Below are positions 18,589 to 26,532 of a DNA stretch of 34,241 nt, in pieces (positions within the stretch are counted from its first letter, which is position 1; each line of letters starts with the position of its first letter). The stretch lies in the NCBI GenBank assembly GCA_002791545.1, contig PFXG01000003.1, positions 1 to 34,241 on the forward strand, written 5' to 3'. A program made the position numbers and the translations under genes. A model generated the notes under the pieces. That model was not told the DNA's origin, did not search any database, and saw nothing but the letters and a program-made list of their open reading frames with translations. The DNA comes from Zetaproteobacteria bacterium CG_4_9_14_3_um_filter_49_83. Its GTDB lineage: Bacteria; Pseudomonadota; Zetaproteobacteria; Mariprofundales; Mariprofundaceae.

Positions 18589-19971
18589 TTATTGATTCTG
18601 CATGCGTTCTGCATGCCGTCTTTGGCTGCTTGATGGCAACCCAAGTTGTTCTCTATATTTTGCAACGGTTCGACGTGCAACATCAATACCCTCTGCAACC
18701 AATCGCTCTGCTATCACCTGGTCTGACAGAGGTTTGCCCGGCAGCTCGGACTCAATCAGCGACTTCACTCTCTGACGAACCCGGTACACGGAAATCATAC
18801 CACCCCCCAACACAGGAAGACCAGCAGAAAAAAACCGTTTCAACTCAATTAATCCAATCGGTGTTTGTGCATACTTTCCCTGCACCGCACGCGAAACCGT
18901 CGACTCATGAAGACTCAATTCTTGAGCAACTTCCTGCATCGTCAATGGCTGAAGCGCAAGCATGCCCGATGTTAAGAATGTCTTTTGCCGTTGCGCCAGG
19001 CAATGACCTATTCTTATTAAAGAATGCTCCCGCTCTTCAATAGCCTGAATCAGTCGAACAGCCTCCCGTTCAGCATGACCCATAAACTCTTTATCTTTGC
19101 CTTCCCACGCATGCCCTTTCCATTGTTCACCCATTTTCACACGCAAACCTTTGCCTGCGAGCTCAACCGAAATGACATCCTCTTCATCCGCCCTGAAAAT
19201 AAGATCAGGCGTAACATATACATTCATCGGAGAGATGCTATGGCCAGGAAATGGATCTAAGCGTTTAAGCGCATTTTTCGCATCAGTTACCGACTGAACC
19301 GGGCAATCAAGCTTGCTCGCCAGCACGGTGTCGGGAAGTGCTATATCATCGGCAAAATGTAACAGGAGCCGCCTTGCGATCTGGTCGCCTTTCGCATCTC
19401 CCAACTGCAACAACAAGCATTCAGCCAAATCCCGAGCACCAATACCTGCCGGTTCCAGCTCTTGCACAACCTGCTCCAGCACTTCTGTCAGAAGATGGCT
19501 GTTTACATCTAAATCCTCTGCCATCGCCGACAAATCCGCCCGGCAATAGCCATCTTCATCCAGCGTATCAACCAATGCGTGAGCTATAGCCCGGAAATTA
19601 TCGGCCATCGGCTGCTGATTGATCTGCTCATGCAGAGAATCTGGCACACTGGGCACATCTGCCTGCTGTAACTCAAATGAATAATCTGTATCCCGGCTTG
19701 AGGAGACATACATAAGCTCCCATCGATTATCGCCCTCACCGTCTGCCAGCTCACGGGATGTTGTATCAGCCGGATCTTTGGCATCAGGCTTGGCTGCCGG
19801 TGGAACAACTTCAAGAAGAGGATTACTTTCCAGGCACTCCAGCAGATAGGTTTCAAGCTCCACCGAGCTTTTCATCAGAATTTCCAAACTCTGTTGTAAC
19901 ACAGGTGCCAGAGTGAGCTTTTGCTGTAGTGACTGGGAAAGTCCGGCCTGCATCGAACGGCTAGCGGACAT
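18589..19971 (-). CDS. rpoN: RNA polymerase sigma-54 factor RpoN
   Basis: 460 aa. Region I is Gln-rich (GLSQSLQQKLTLAPVLQQSLEIL), followed by an acidic region II. The core-binding region and the HTH (LSLHESTVSRAVQGKYAQTP) come next, and the RpoN box ARRTVAKYRE is at residues 432-441. The ATG at 19971 has GAGGG about 5 nt upstream; the longer frame starts with TTG and lacks support. It is the first gene of the regulatory-PTS operon. The usual upstream partner lptB is not here; grxD is upstream instead, 135 nt away. A promoter probably lies in 19972-20106, but I cannot define one. Confidence 0.96.
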   Translation of the reverse strand: MSASRSMQAGLSQSLQQKLTLAPVLQQSLEILMKSSVELETYLLECLESNPLLEVVPPAAKPDAKDPADTTSRELADGEGDNRWELMYVSSSRDTDYSFELQQADVPSVPDSLHEQINQQPMADNFRAIAHALVDTLDEDGYCRADLSAMAEDLDVNSHLLTEVLEQVVQELEPAGIGARDLAECLLLQLGDAKGDQIARRLLLHFADDIALPDTVLASKLDCPVQSVTDAKNALKRLDPFPGHSISPMNVYVTPDLIFRADEEDVISVELAGKGLRVKMGEQWKGHAWEGKDKEFMGHAEREAVRLIQAIEEREHSLIRIGHCLAQRQKTFLTSGMLALQPLTMQEVAQELSLHESTVSRAVQGKYAQTPIGLIELKRFFSAGLPVLGGGMISVYRVRQRVKSLIESELPGKPLSDQVIAERLVAEGIDVARRTVAKYREQLGLPSSSQRRHAERMQNQ

Positions 19972-20106
19972 GCGTTCCCTCTGCGACAGAGAAATCAACG
20001 ATTAGGGAAAAAATCCTTATACTCATATACAAGCAGTGTAGTTCACACCACCAAAAACGACAAGTGCCAGACTCTCTTGAATTTGCAAATAATCCGCCCT
20101 GAAGAA

Positions 20107-20433
20107 TCAGGCAGTCAGATAAGGCTTCAATGTTTCAGCCAGCTCTCCGCTGGCCTGCATCTCTTTGACGATATCACAACCGCCAACAAACTCTCCACCA
20201 ATATACAACTGAGGTATGGTCGGCCAGTCGGAGTAATCTTTTATACCCTGCCGAACAGCTTCATCCAGCAACACGTTCACCGCTGCAAACGGTATCTGAT
20301 AGGCATTAAGAATCCCTGCCACCTGCTGGGAAAATCCACACTGAGGAAATTCCGGGGTGCCTTTCATAAACAATACAATGTTGTTTTCTTTAACAACTTT
20401 GTCGATTTGATCCAGAATAGGTTGACTCATCAT
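20107..20433 (-). CDS. grxD: Monothiol glutaredoxin (Grx4/GrxD type)
   Basis: 108 aa with the CGFS active site (C32 counting from the first Met), the preceding VLFMKGTPEFPQ, and WPTIPQLYIGGEFVGGCDI, the glutathione-binding region. CGFS glutaredoxins bind a bridging [2Fe-2S] cluster and hand it on, often as a heterodimer with BolA proteins. Such a protein is encoded 24 nt upstream. Two consecutive ATGs start the frame; the second (20430) is better spaced from the AGGGG. Confidence 0.96.
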   Translation of the reverse strand: MMSQPILDQIDKVVKENNIVLFMKGTPEFPQCGFSQQVAGILNAYQIPFAAVNVLLDEAVRQGIKDYSDWPTIPQLYIGGEFVGGCDIVKEMQASGELAETLKPYLTA

Positions 20434-20457
20434 TGCCCCTGCTTAATAGATTCACTG

Positions 20458-20685
20458 TTATGCACGTGTTTTCAATGCCAGTGCGTGCACCGCTTCACGC
20501 ATCTGGTCTCCCAATGCCGCATACACCATCTGATGCTGGGCAATCCGCGACTTTCCTGCAAAGACCGGTGATGTCACTTCCATTTCAAAGTGATCGTCAC
20601 CGGAATACGTACGGACTGTTACATGCGAATCGGGAATAGCTTGCTCAACCAGGTCTTTTAATGTTTGGGCATCCACTTTCGCCAT
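20458..20685 (-). CDS. BolA/IbaG family protein
   Basis: 75 aa. The family core GDDHFEMEVTSPVFAGKSRIAQHQMVY is complete, including the conserved His residues that co-ligate an Fe-S cluster with monothiol glutaredoxin. The ATG at 20685 has GGGAG 7 nt upstream. The shortness and the lack of the BolA C-terminal extension suggest the IbaG/YrbA branch. The upstream neighbour is a tRNA whose CCA end is 18 nt away, so the leader of this mRNA probably begins with tRNA processing. Confidence 0.93.
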   Translation of the reverse strand: MAKVDAQTLKDLVEQAIPDSHVTVRTYSGDDHFEMEVTSPVFAGKSRIAQHQMVYAALGDQMREAVHALALKTRA

Positions 20686-20703
20686 GTCGATACTCCCGAA
20701 AAC

Positions 20704-20780
20704 TGGTGGGCTCACCAGGACTCGAACCTGGAACCAACCGGTTATGAGCCGGTAGCGCTAACCAATTGCGCCATGAGCCC
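20704..20780 (-). tRNA. tRNA with CAU anticodon, probably tRNA-Ile2 (or elongator Met)
   Basis: 77 nt including an encoded CCA. The cloverleaf is complete: acceptor GGGCTCA/TGAGCCC, D-stem GCGC/GCGC, anticodon stem ACCGG/CCGGT with loop CTCATAA, and T-arm CCAGG/CCTGG with TTCGAGT. The anticodon is CAT. G1-C72 pairing excludes the initiator. The C4-G69 pair and the GGCTCATAACC anticodon arm resemble the lysidine-modified tRNA-Ile2 (decoding AUA) more than elongator Met, but this is not decisive. The D-arm lacks the common AGCTCAG sequence. Confidence 0.93.
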
Positions 20781-20850
20781 TGATTTAAGAATGCGCGAGA
20801 CTAGCAGTCAGATGTAGCAAGGCAATCACAGAAATTGTAGCCTGAGCACG

Positions 20851-22224
20851 ATGTCAAATAATCTCACCCCTACCGAAGCACCGAAAAATTCACCGCTCGA
20901 GAAAAAATTGCCGCCGCGCAGCTTCAATGAACTTGATCTGCCAGCGGAACTTCTCACATCAATTAAAGACCTTGGGTTCACCGAATTAACTGCGGTTCAG
21001 CAAATTGCCTTGCCTTTAACGCTGGCGGGCAAAGATGTGGCTGGACAAGGACGAACCGGCACCGGGAAAACGGCGACTTTTCTGATCACCGCCATTCATA
21101 AGCTGCTGAGATCTGATGAAAAAGCCGGACGCAAACCACATCATCCTCGCGCCATCATCGTTGCACCGACACGTGAACTGGCCATTCAAATTGCTGAAGA
21201 CGGGAAAAGTCTGACTCGCCATACCGCGCTGAAATTACATACTGTCTATGGCGGTGTTGATTACGAAAAGCAAAAGAAGGCTTTCGAGCAAGGCGTTGAT
21301 ATCCTGATTGGTACACCCGGCCGCCTGATTGATTTCTTCAAGCAGCAATGTTACGCATTGAAGCATTGCGATATTATCATCGTGGATGAAGCAGACCGCA
21401 TGTTTGATCTGGGTTTTATTAAAGACCTTCGTTATTTGATGCGTCGTATGCCGCCATACGACCAGCGACAGGCCCTGCTATTTTCGGCCACTTTATCGCA
21501 TCGCGTCATGGAACTGGCTTACGAGCATATGAACAACCCGAAAAAGATTCGCGCCGAACAAGGCGACTTAACAGCACACGGCATTGAAGAATCAGTTTAT
21601 CACACCGCTATGGATGAAAAAATCCCCTTGCTGATTCATTTACTCAGAAGCCAACAGGTTGAGCGCGGCATGATTTTCATCAATGAAAAACGAACCGGTG
21701 AGAAAGTTGCCCGCAAACTTGCACAATATGGCTTCAGAGTCGGCATTCTCTCCGGTGATGTCCGCCAGAAAAAACGCATGCGTATATTGGAAGACTTCAG
21801 TTGTGGAAAGCTGCAATTGCTGGTTGCCACTGACGTCGCCAGCCGTGGCATTCATGTTAACGATGTCAGCCATGTGTTTAATTACGACTTGCCTGAAGAT
21901 GCTGAAAACTATGTCCATCGCATCGGCAGAACGGCCCGCGCCGGATCGACCGGCACTGCCATTTCTTTCGCCTGTGAGCGTCATTGTTTCGGACTTCCTG
22001 ATATCGAAACCTTTATCAAGCGTAGCATTCCTCTTTTGTCTGTGCCGCAAGACGCTCTTGAAATCGGCGAGCCTGTCGATGTACACGCCACAGCCGAAGG
22101 TATGCAAAAGGAAGACCGGGCAGAAACACACGGTGATCGGCATGCAGCCAAGCCTTCGAATCGACAACAACCCGGCAAACGCCGACCCAGACGCAGCTCT
22201 GGCAGCAAGCCTCCTGCTCACTAA
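20851..22224 (+). CDS. DEAD-box RNA helicase, RhlB-like
   Basis: 457 aa. Conserved motifs appear in order: Q-motif region with F25 and the TAVQQ block, motif I GRTGTGKT (67-74), Ia PTREL, DEAD at 179-182, SAT, and HRIGRTARAG near residue 360. The C-terminal tail is Lys/Arg-rich (GKRRPRRSS), as in RhlB-type helicases that act in RNA degradation. RhlE and other DEAD subfamilies cannot be excluded. The start at 20851 is the first ATG, with only weak ribosome-binding sequence. It diverges from the tRNA gene. Confidence 0.93.
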   Translation: MSNNLTPTEAPKNSPLEKKLPPRSFNELDLPAELLTSIKDLGFTELTAVQQIALPLTLAGKDVAGQGRTGTGKTATFLITAIHKLLRSDEKAGRKPHHPRAIIVAPTRELAIQIAEDGKSLTRHTALKLHTVYGGVDYEKQKKAFEQGVDILIGTPGRLIDFFKQQCYALKHCDIIIVDEADRMFDLGFIKDLRYLMRRMPPYDQRQALLFSATLSHRVMELAYEHMNNPKKIRAEQGDLTAHGIEESVYHTAMDEKIPLLIHLLRSQQVERGMIFINEKRTGEKVARKLAQYGFRVGILSGDVRQKKRMRILEDFSCGKLQLLVATDVASRGIHVNDVSHVFNYDLPEDAENYVHRIGRTARAGSTGTAISFACERHCFGLPDIETFIKRSIPLLSVPQDALEIGEPVDVHATAEGMQKEDRAETHGDRHAAKPSNRQQPGKRRPRRSSGSKPPAH

Positions 22225-22273
22225 GGCTCACGCAGATTCAGTATGACCCATTGAGCCTCCACGATCAGGCTCA
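22224..22273 (+). repeat. Triple 7-bp repeat able to form alternative hairpins after the helicase gene
   Basis: AGGCTCA occurs at 22224-22230 (overlapping the stop codon), its complement TGAGCCT at 22252-22258, and AGGCTCA again at 22267-22273. The middle copy can pair with either neighbour; the nearer pair leaves an 8-nt loop. No U-tract follows, so this is at most a weak terminator. From here to 22398 I see no gene, only an AT-rich stretch that probably holds the promoter of the next gene. Confidence 0.3.
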
Positions 22274-22398
22274 GCGGAGACTTTCCACCAGAGTAAAGTA
22301 GTTAATTATTTAACCACTCATTGCAAGCTGCTAATATAGTTTCTTTTTTATCTGTGATTCACTTAAAATAAAACTGTACGAAGGGGCAGCATACGCTT

Positions 22399-23187
22399 AT
22401 GAAAGTACTGCATATTACTGATTCACACTTGTATGCTGATGCCGATGTCAGGCTGAAAAATGTAAATACAGACCAAAGCTTCCAGCAGGTCATCAATACT
22501 GCTGTTGCAGCGCATCCGGACGTAGCCTTAACAGTACTCGGCGGAGATATGGCGCAAGATTGCCTTAATGAGACTTACTTTCGATTGCAGCAACATTTTA
22601 AAAACTGGCCTTCCCCGTTTCTCCTCTCTCCCGGCAACCATGCTTTAATTGAAAATATCGAGCTGAGCTTACTGGAAACGCTGATTCAGCCAGAACACTG
22701 GCAACAGGGCTTTCAATCTAAGCACTGGCACATCATCAGCTTAAACTCGAACGCCCCCGGGCAGATTTCCGGCCATCTAAGTGATGAAGAACTGTGCCGC
22801 TTACAGCGGCTTTTAGAAACCAGCCAGTCAACATACATCATGATAGCACTGCATCATCATCCGCTACCGATAGACTCAGCCTGGCTGGATCAAATCAGCC
22901 TGCAAAATGCGGATGCATTCTGGTCCTTGCTTCAAAGCAATGAAAAGGTACGGGCAGTTATCCATGGTCATACGCACCAGAGCGTAGACCATTGGCACAA
23001 GCATATTCGGGTACTGGGAGCGCCATCGACCTGCATCCAATTCAAGCCGAATCAGCAAGATTTCACGCTGGATGACAAGCCGCCGGGGTACCGATGGCTT
23101 GAACTGGCTGACGATGGCAGCATTTCGACCGGGGTTGAGCGTATCGAGGGCCACATCCCCGATCTGACTGACCTTACTTTTTACTAA
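22399..23187 (+). CDS. cpdA: Metallophosphoesterase, CpdA-like cyclic AMP phosphodiesterase
   Basis: 262 aa. Metal-binding motifs of the calcineurin-like family appear in order: DSH (D8, H10), GGDMAQD, GNH, HHHP and GHTH. The order and length match CpdA/Icc, which hydrolyses cAMP. Other class III phosphodiesterases share these motifs, so the substrate is an inference. An AGGGG lies 12 nt before the ATG. It is convergent with hemC and ends in a duplicated TTTTTACTAA sequence. Confidence 0.85.
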   Translation: MKVLHITDSHLYADADVRLKNVNTDQSFQQVINTAVAAHPDVALTVLGGDMAQDCLNETYFRLQQHFKNWPSPFLLSPGNHALIENIELSLLETLIQPEHWQQGFQSKHWHIISLNSNAPGQISGHLSDEELCRLQRLLETSQSTYIMIALHHHPLPIDSAWLDQISLQNADAFWSLLQSNEKVRAVIHGHTHQSVDHWHKHIRVLGAPSTCIQFKPNQQDFTLDDKPPGYRWLELADDGSISTGVERIEGHIPDLTDLTFY

Positions 23188-23206
23188 TTTTTACTAAGCG
23201 CGCTTA
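23178..23206. repeat. Tandem 10-bp repeat plus 12-bp palindrome between cpdA and hemC stops
   Basis: TTTTTACTAA is repeated in tandem at 23178-23187 and 23188-23197. The first copy contains the cpdA stop. The second runs into the palindrome TAAGCGCGCTTA (23195-23206), which contains the hemC stop. This fills the whole gap between two convergent genes. It may be a local duplication; terminator function is not evident. Confidence 0.5.
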
Positions 23207-24133
23207 TTGCAAACGATGATCGTTATATACTTCTCGCAGAATTTCTCTTGCCCCTTCATCCAGAAGCGCATGAGCAAGACTCACACCCAAAGCTTCTGCC
23301 TGTGAGCGATCTGCTTGCATGGAATGCTCTAACATCACTGAACCATCAAGATTGCCAACGCGACCTTTAATGGTTAACACATCACCCTGTAAGGTGGCAA
23401 AAGCAGCAATCGGAACCTGACATCCACCCTCCAGGGTGGTGAGAAATGCGCGTTCAGCCAATGTACAATCGTAAGTATCCTGATGATTCAACTGACGGAC
23501 ATAAGCGTTTAATGCTGTAGCATTATCACAGGTCTGAATAGCCAATGCACCCTGCCCCACTGCCGGTAACAATTCCTCGACTGCAATCGGCCCGTCCATC
23601 AATTCCCAAAGACCCAGACGCTTCACCCCGGCCGCCGCCAGAATCACCGCATCAACTTTTCCGCCCAAATGATCCAGGCGGGTTTGCACGCTGCCGCGAA
23701 TCGAAATACATTCCAGATCAGGATACTGGCGTTTGAGCTGACATACCCGCCGCAAACTGGAGCTGCCTACTTTCGCACCGGCGGGCAAGCCAGCCAAACC
23801 AACATGGCCCACTGTAGCCACCACATCGCGTGCATCTTCGCGCTCAGGCACAGCACAAATCGACATGCCCTCTGGCAATTCAGTCGGCACATCTTTCATC
23901 GAATGCACAGCCACATCGGCCCTGCCGTCGGCTAACGCCATATCGATTTCCTTGGTGAACAGGCCTTTTCCACCCACCTTGGCCAAAGGAACGTCGAGGA
24001 TTTTATCGCCCGTACTGACGATTTTAACCAACTCTGTCGTAATCGAAGAATCCAGAGCTTCCAATAGCCCTGCAACATGGTTCGCCTGCCAAAGTGCCAG
24101 CGGCGAACGCCGCGTTGCGATTCGAATATGCAT
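23204..24133 (-). CDS. hemC: Porphobilinogen deaminase HemC
   Basis: This enzyme joins four porphobilinogen units into hydroxymethylbilane in heme synthesis. 309 aa. The N-terminal IRIATRRSPLALWQA, the KGLFTKEI and HSMKDVPTELP blocks, and the dipyrromethane-cofactor Cys (about residue 238, in LEGGCQVP) are all present. Two ATGs are adjacent; the second, at 24133, is 6 nt from GGGAG and preferred over the one at 24136. It lies 15 nt downstream of ubiA on the same strand. Confidence 0.96.
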   Translation of the reverse strand: MHIRIATRRSPLALWQANHVAGLLEALDSSITTELVKIVSTGDKILDVPLAKVGGKGLFTKEIDMALADGRADVAVHSMKDVPTELPEGMSICAVPEREDARDVVATVGHVGLAGLPAGAKVGSSSLRRVCQLKRQYPDLECISIRGSVQTRLDHLGGKVDAVILAAAGVKRLGLWELMDGPIAVEELLPAVGQGALAIQTCDNATALNAYVRQLNHQDTYDCTLAERAFLTTLEGGCQVPIAAFATLQGDVLTIKGRVGNLDGSVMLEHSMQADRSQAEALGVSLAHALLDEGAREILREVYNDHRLQ

Positions 24134-24148
24134 CATAAACTCCCTTAT

Positions 24149-25033
24149 TCAAAAAACCGATCTAACGGCATAGTCCAGAAACAGGCCTAGAAAAATGACC
24201 GCCCCCAGATAGTGATTGTTCAAAAACGCCTGAAAACAGGCTTGCTTTTGCCGATGATAAATCAGGCGCTGCTGATATAGCGAGAACCCTAGCGCCACAA
24301 GCAAACCAAGATAATAAAAAATTCCGGCATTGAGCATAAAACCAAGTGCCAGCAGCAATAACAGCATCGACACTTGCAGTGCAACGATGATATGCCGGTC
24401 ATAACGTCCAAACAGGATTGCCGTCGATTTGACGCCGATCTCCAGATCATCATCGCGGTCCACCATGGCATACATCGTATCATATGCAATCACCCAACAC
24501 ACCGTGGCGATGAACAACAGCCATGCGGCAAGCGGCAGCTGATTCGTGACCGCAGCAAACGCCATCGGAATCGACCAGGCAAATGCCATGCCCAGAAACA
24601 GCTGCGGCAAGTGCGTAATGCGTTTCATAAATGGATACAATGCCGCCAATAAAACTGCCGCAAACGACAATTGTATTGTCAGCGCATTCAGCAATAGTAC
24701 AAGAAGAAATGCAGCAAGAATAAGCAGCACAAACAGCACCAATGCTTCTGTTGTTGTAGCTTCGCCTGTCGCCAGAGGTCTTCCGCTCGTGCGTTCAACC
24801 GCGCCATCAATATCGCGGTCGGCATAATCATTGATTACGCAGCCAGCCGAGCGCATCAAAAATGCCCCCGCCAGAAAAATCGCCACAATAAATGCATCCG
24901 GGTGGCCGGCTCCGGCAATCCACAATGCCCACAGCATTGGCCAGGATACAAGATAGGTGCCGATAGGTTTTTCAACCCGCATCAGCCGCCCCCACACATG
25001 CAGTTTATTGCTTTGAATCACATCTTTCCCCAT
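24149..25033 (-). CDS. ubiA: 4-hydroxybenzoate octaprenyltransferase UbiA
   Basis: This membrane prenyltransferase attaches the polyprenyl chain to 4-hydroxybenzoate in ubiquinone synthesis. 294 aa with several hydrophobic segments. The first Asp-rich motif is NDYADRDID, and the second is YAMVDRDDDLEIGVKS. The VEKPIGTYL start is typical of the UbiA subfamily. It is transcribed with hemC and diverges from miaB. Its presence suggests that the organism makes ubiquinone and so respires. Confidence 0.95.
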   Translation of the reverse strand: MGKDVIQSNKLHVWGRLMRVEKPIGTYLVSWPMLWALWIAGAGHPDAFIVAIFLAGAFLMRSAGCVINDYADRDIDGAVERTSGRPLATGEATTTEALVLFVLLILAAFLLVLLLNALTIQLSFAAVLLAALYPFMKRITHLPQLFLGMAFAWSIPMAFAAVTNQLPLAAWLLFIATVCWVIAYDTMYAMVDRDDDLEIGVKSTAILFGRYDRHIIVALQVSMLLLLLALGFMLNAGIFYYLGLLVALGFSLYQQRLIYHRQKQACFQAFLNNHYLGAVIFLGLFLDYAVRSVF

Positions 25034-25146
25034 TGAAAACTCATGGCGGAATCATGTCAGGCTGCGCCCATAAAGCCAATCGCCACTGAACAGCTTGCTT
25101 TCACGATGCTTACCAAAGCTTGGTGCGTTGGAACAAGCGCGCTACT

Positions 25147-26526
25147 ATGCGCCATACCATGATCGAAAAAAATCAAAGTTCTCTCCAATCTCTCGACACC
25201 CTGTTCATCAAAACCTATGGCTGTCAGATGAACGAATATGATTCATCGCGAATGGCCGACCTGATGAAGCAGGCTTATGGCATGCGTCTGGTGAATGCGC
25301 CGGAAGATGCTGATGTCATCCTGATGAATACCTGTTCGGTTCGTGAAAAAGCAGAAGAAAAAGTTTATTCAGAACTGGGACGATACCGCAAACTCAAAGA
25401 ACAACGACCTGAGCTGATTATCGGCGTAGGCGGTTGCGTAGGGCAACAGGAAGGCGAACGCATTCAAAAACGGGCACCCTATGTTGATGCTGTATTCGGT
25501 CCTCAGACCTACCACAAATTACCTGAAATGGTTAACGAAATTCGCCGCGACCGCCATAAAGTCAGCATTACTGACATGCCGGAAATCGAAAAGTTTGATC
25601 ATTTACCGGCGCCTTCAGCCCACGGCTTGTCCGGCTATGTCACCATCATGGAAGGCTGCGACAAATTCTGCACCTTTTGTGTGGTGCCATACACTCGCGG
25701 GCCTGAGCTTTCGCGCTCTGTAACATCCATTCTTGATGAATCTCGCCAGTTGCTGGAGCACGGCATTCTCGACATCAGCCTGCTTGGACAAAATGTTAAT
25801 GGTTATCGTGGCCTTGGCCCGGATGGCGAAGAATGGGATTTCACCATGCTGCTTTATGCTGTTTCCACTTTGCCCGGACTGAAGCGCCTGCGTTTCTCCA
25901 CCAGTCATCCAATGGAAATGACGCCCGAGCTGGCTGTCGCTTTCGGCGAAATATCAAATCTCATGCCCTATCTGCACCTGCCAGTACAAAGTGGTTCTGA
26001 TCGGCTGTTAAAAGCCATGCACCGGGGGCATAACCGGGATGAATATTTCGCCATCATCGATTCGCTGCGTGTGCAACGTCCGGATCTGGCACTTTCTTCA
26101 GATTTCATTGTTGGTTACCCCGGTGAAACGGATGATGATTTTGAGCAAACGCTGGATTTGGCCCGACGTGTGCAATACGACACTGCTTTTTGTTTCAAGT
26201 ATTCGCCGAGACCCGGTACACCAGCTTCTAAATCTGAAGACGATGTGCCTGAATCGGTGAAAGATGAACGGCTGCAACGCCTACTCACCCTGATGCGGCA
26301 ACAAACACATCAGGCCATGCAGAACAAGATTGGCAAAACAGAATCCGTGATGATTGAAAAGCAAGGGCGTAACCCCGGCGATTTGGAAGGTCGAACTGAA
26401 GACTTTAAAATTGTTCACTTTGCCGGACAAGCACGTTTGATTGGTCAAATTATGCCCGTGACCATCACCGAAGCCTACGGACAATCATTACGCGGTAAAC
26501 TTGTACTCACTGAAGATGCGGAATAA
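25147..26526 (+). CDS. miaB: tRNA-2-methylthio-N6-dimethylallyladenosine synthase MiaB
   Basis: This radical-SAM methylthiotransferase acts on i6A37 of tRNAs. 459 aa from the ATG at 25147. The N-terminal domain carries the auxiliary-cluster cysteines C26 (YGCQMN), C63 (NTCSVRE) and C97 (GGCVG). The radical-SAM motif has C171, C175 and C178 in EGCDKFCTFC. A TRAM domain lies in the last ~70 residues. The start is uncertain: GTG 25120, ATG 25147 and ATG 25159 are all possible and none has a good ribosome-binding site. It heads a seven-gene operon. Confidence 0.95.
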   Translation: MRHTMIEKNQSSLQSLDTLFIKTYGCQMNEYDSSRMADLMKQAYGMRLVNAPEDADVILMNTCSVREKAEEKVYSELGRYRKLKEQRPELIIGVGGCVGQQEGERIQKRAPYVDAVFGPQTYHKLPEMVNEIRRDRHKVSITDMPEIEKFDHLPAPSAHGLSGYVTIMEGCDKFCTFCVVPYTRGPELSRSVTSILDESRQLLEHGILDISLLGQNVNGYRGLGPDGEEWDFTMLLYAVSTLPGLKRLRFSTSHPMEMTPELAVAFGEISNLMPYLHLPVQSGSDRLLKAMHRGHNRDEYFAIIDSLRVQRPDLALSSDFIVGYPGETDDDFEQTLDLARRVQYDTAFCFKYSPRPGTPASKSEDDVPESVKDERLQRLLTLMRQQTHQAMQNKIGKTESVMIEKQGRNPGDLEGRTEDFKIVHFAGQARLIGQIMPVTITEAYGQSLRGKLVLTEDAE

Positions 26527-26532
26527 CTGTTG

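Noticed and set aside
19999-20045. Candidate promoter upstream of rpoN (TATAAG-like box on minus)
   Set aside because: No acceptable -35 at 16-18 nt spacing; AT-rich sequence alone is not enough.
20077-20571. 164-aa plus-strand ORF across grxD and bolA
   Set aside because: It is a shadow of two genes with clear motifs (CGFS, BolA core).
21640-22246. Long overlapping ORFs on both strands within the 3' half of the helicase gene
   Set aside because: The helicase frame contains the conserved motifs HRIGRTARAG and SAT; the other frames have no family features.
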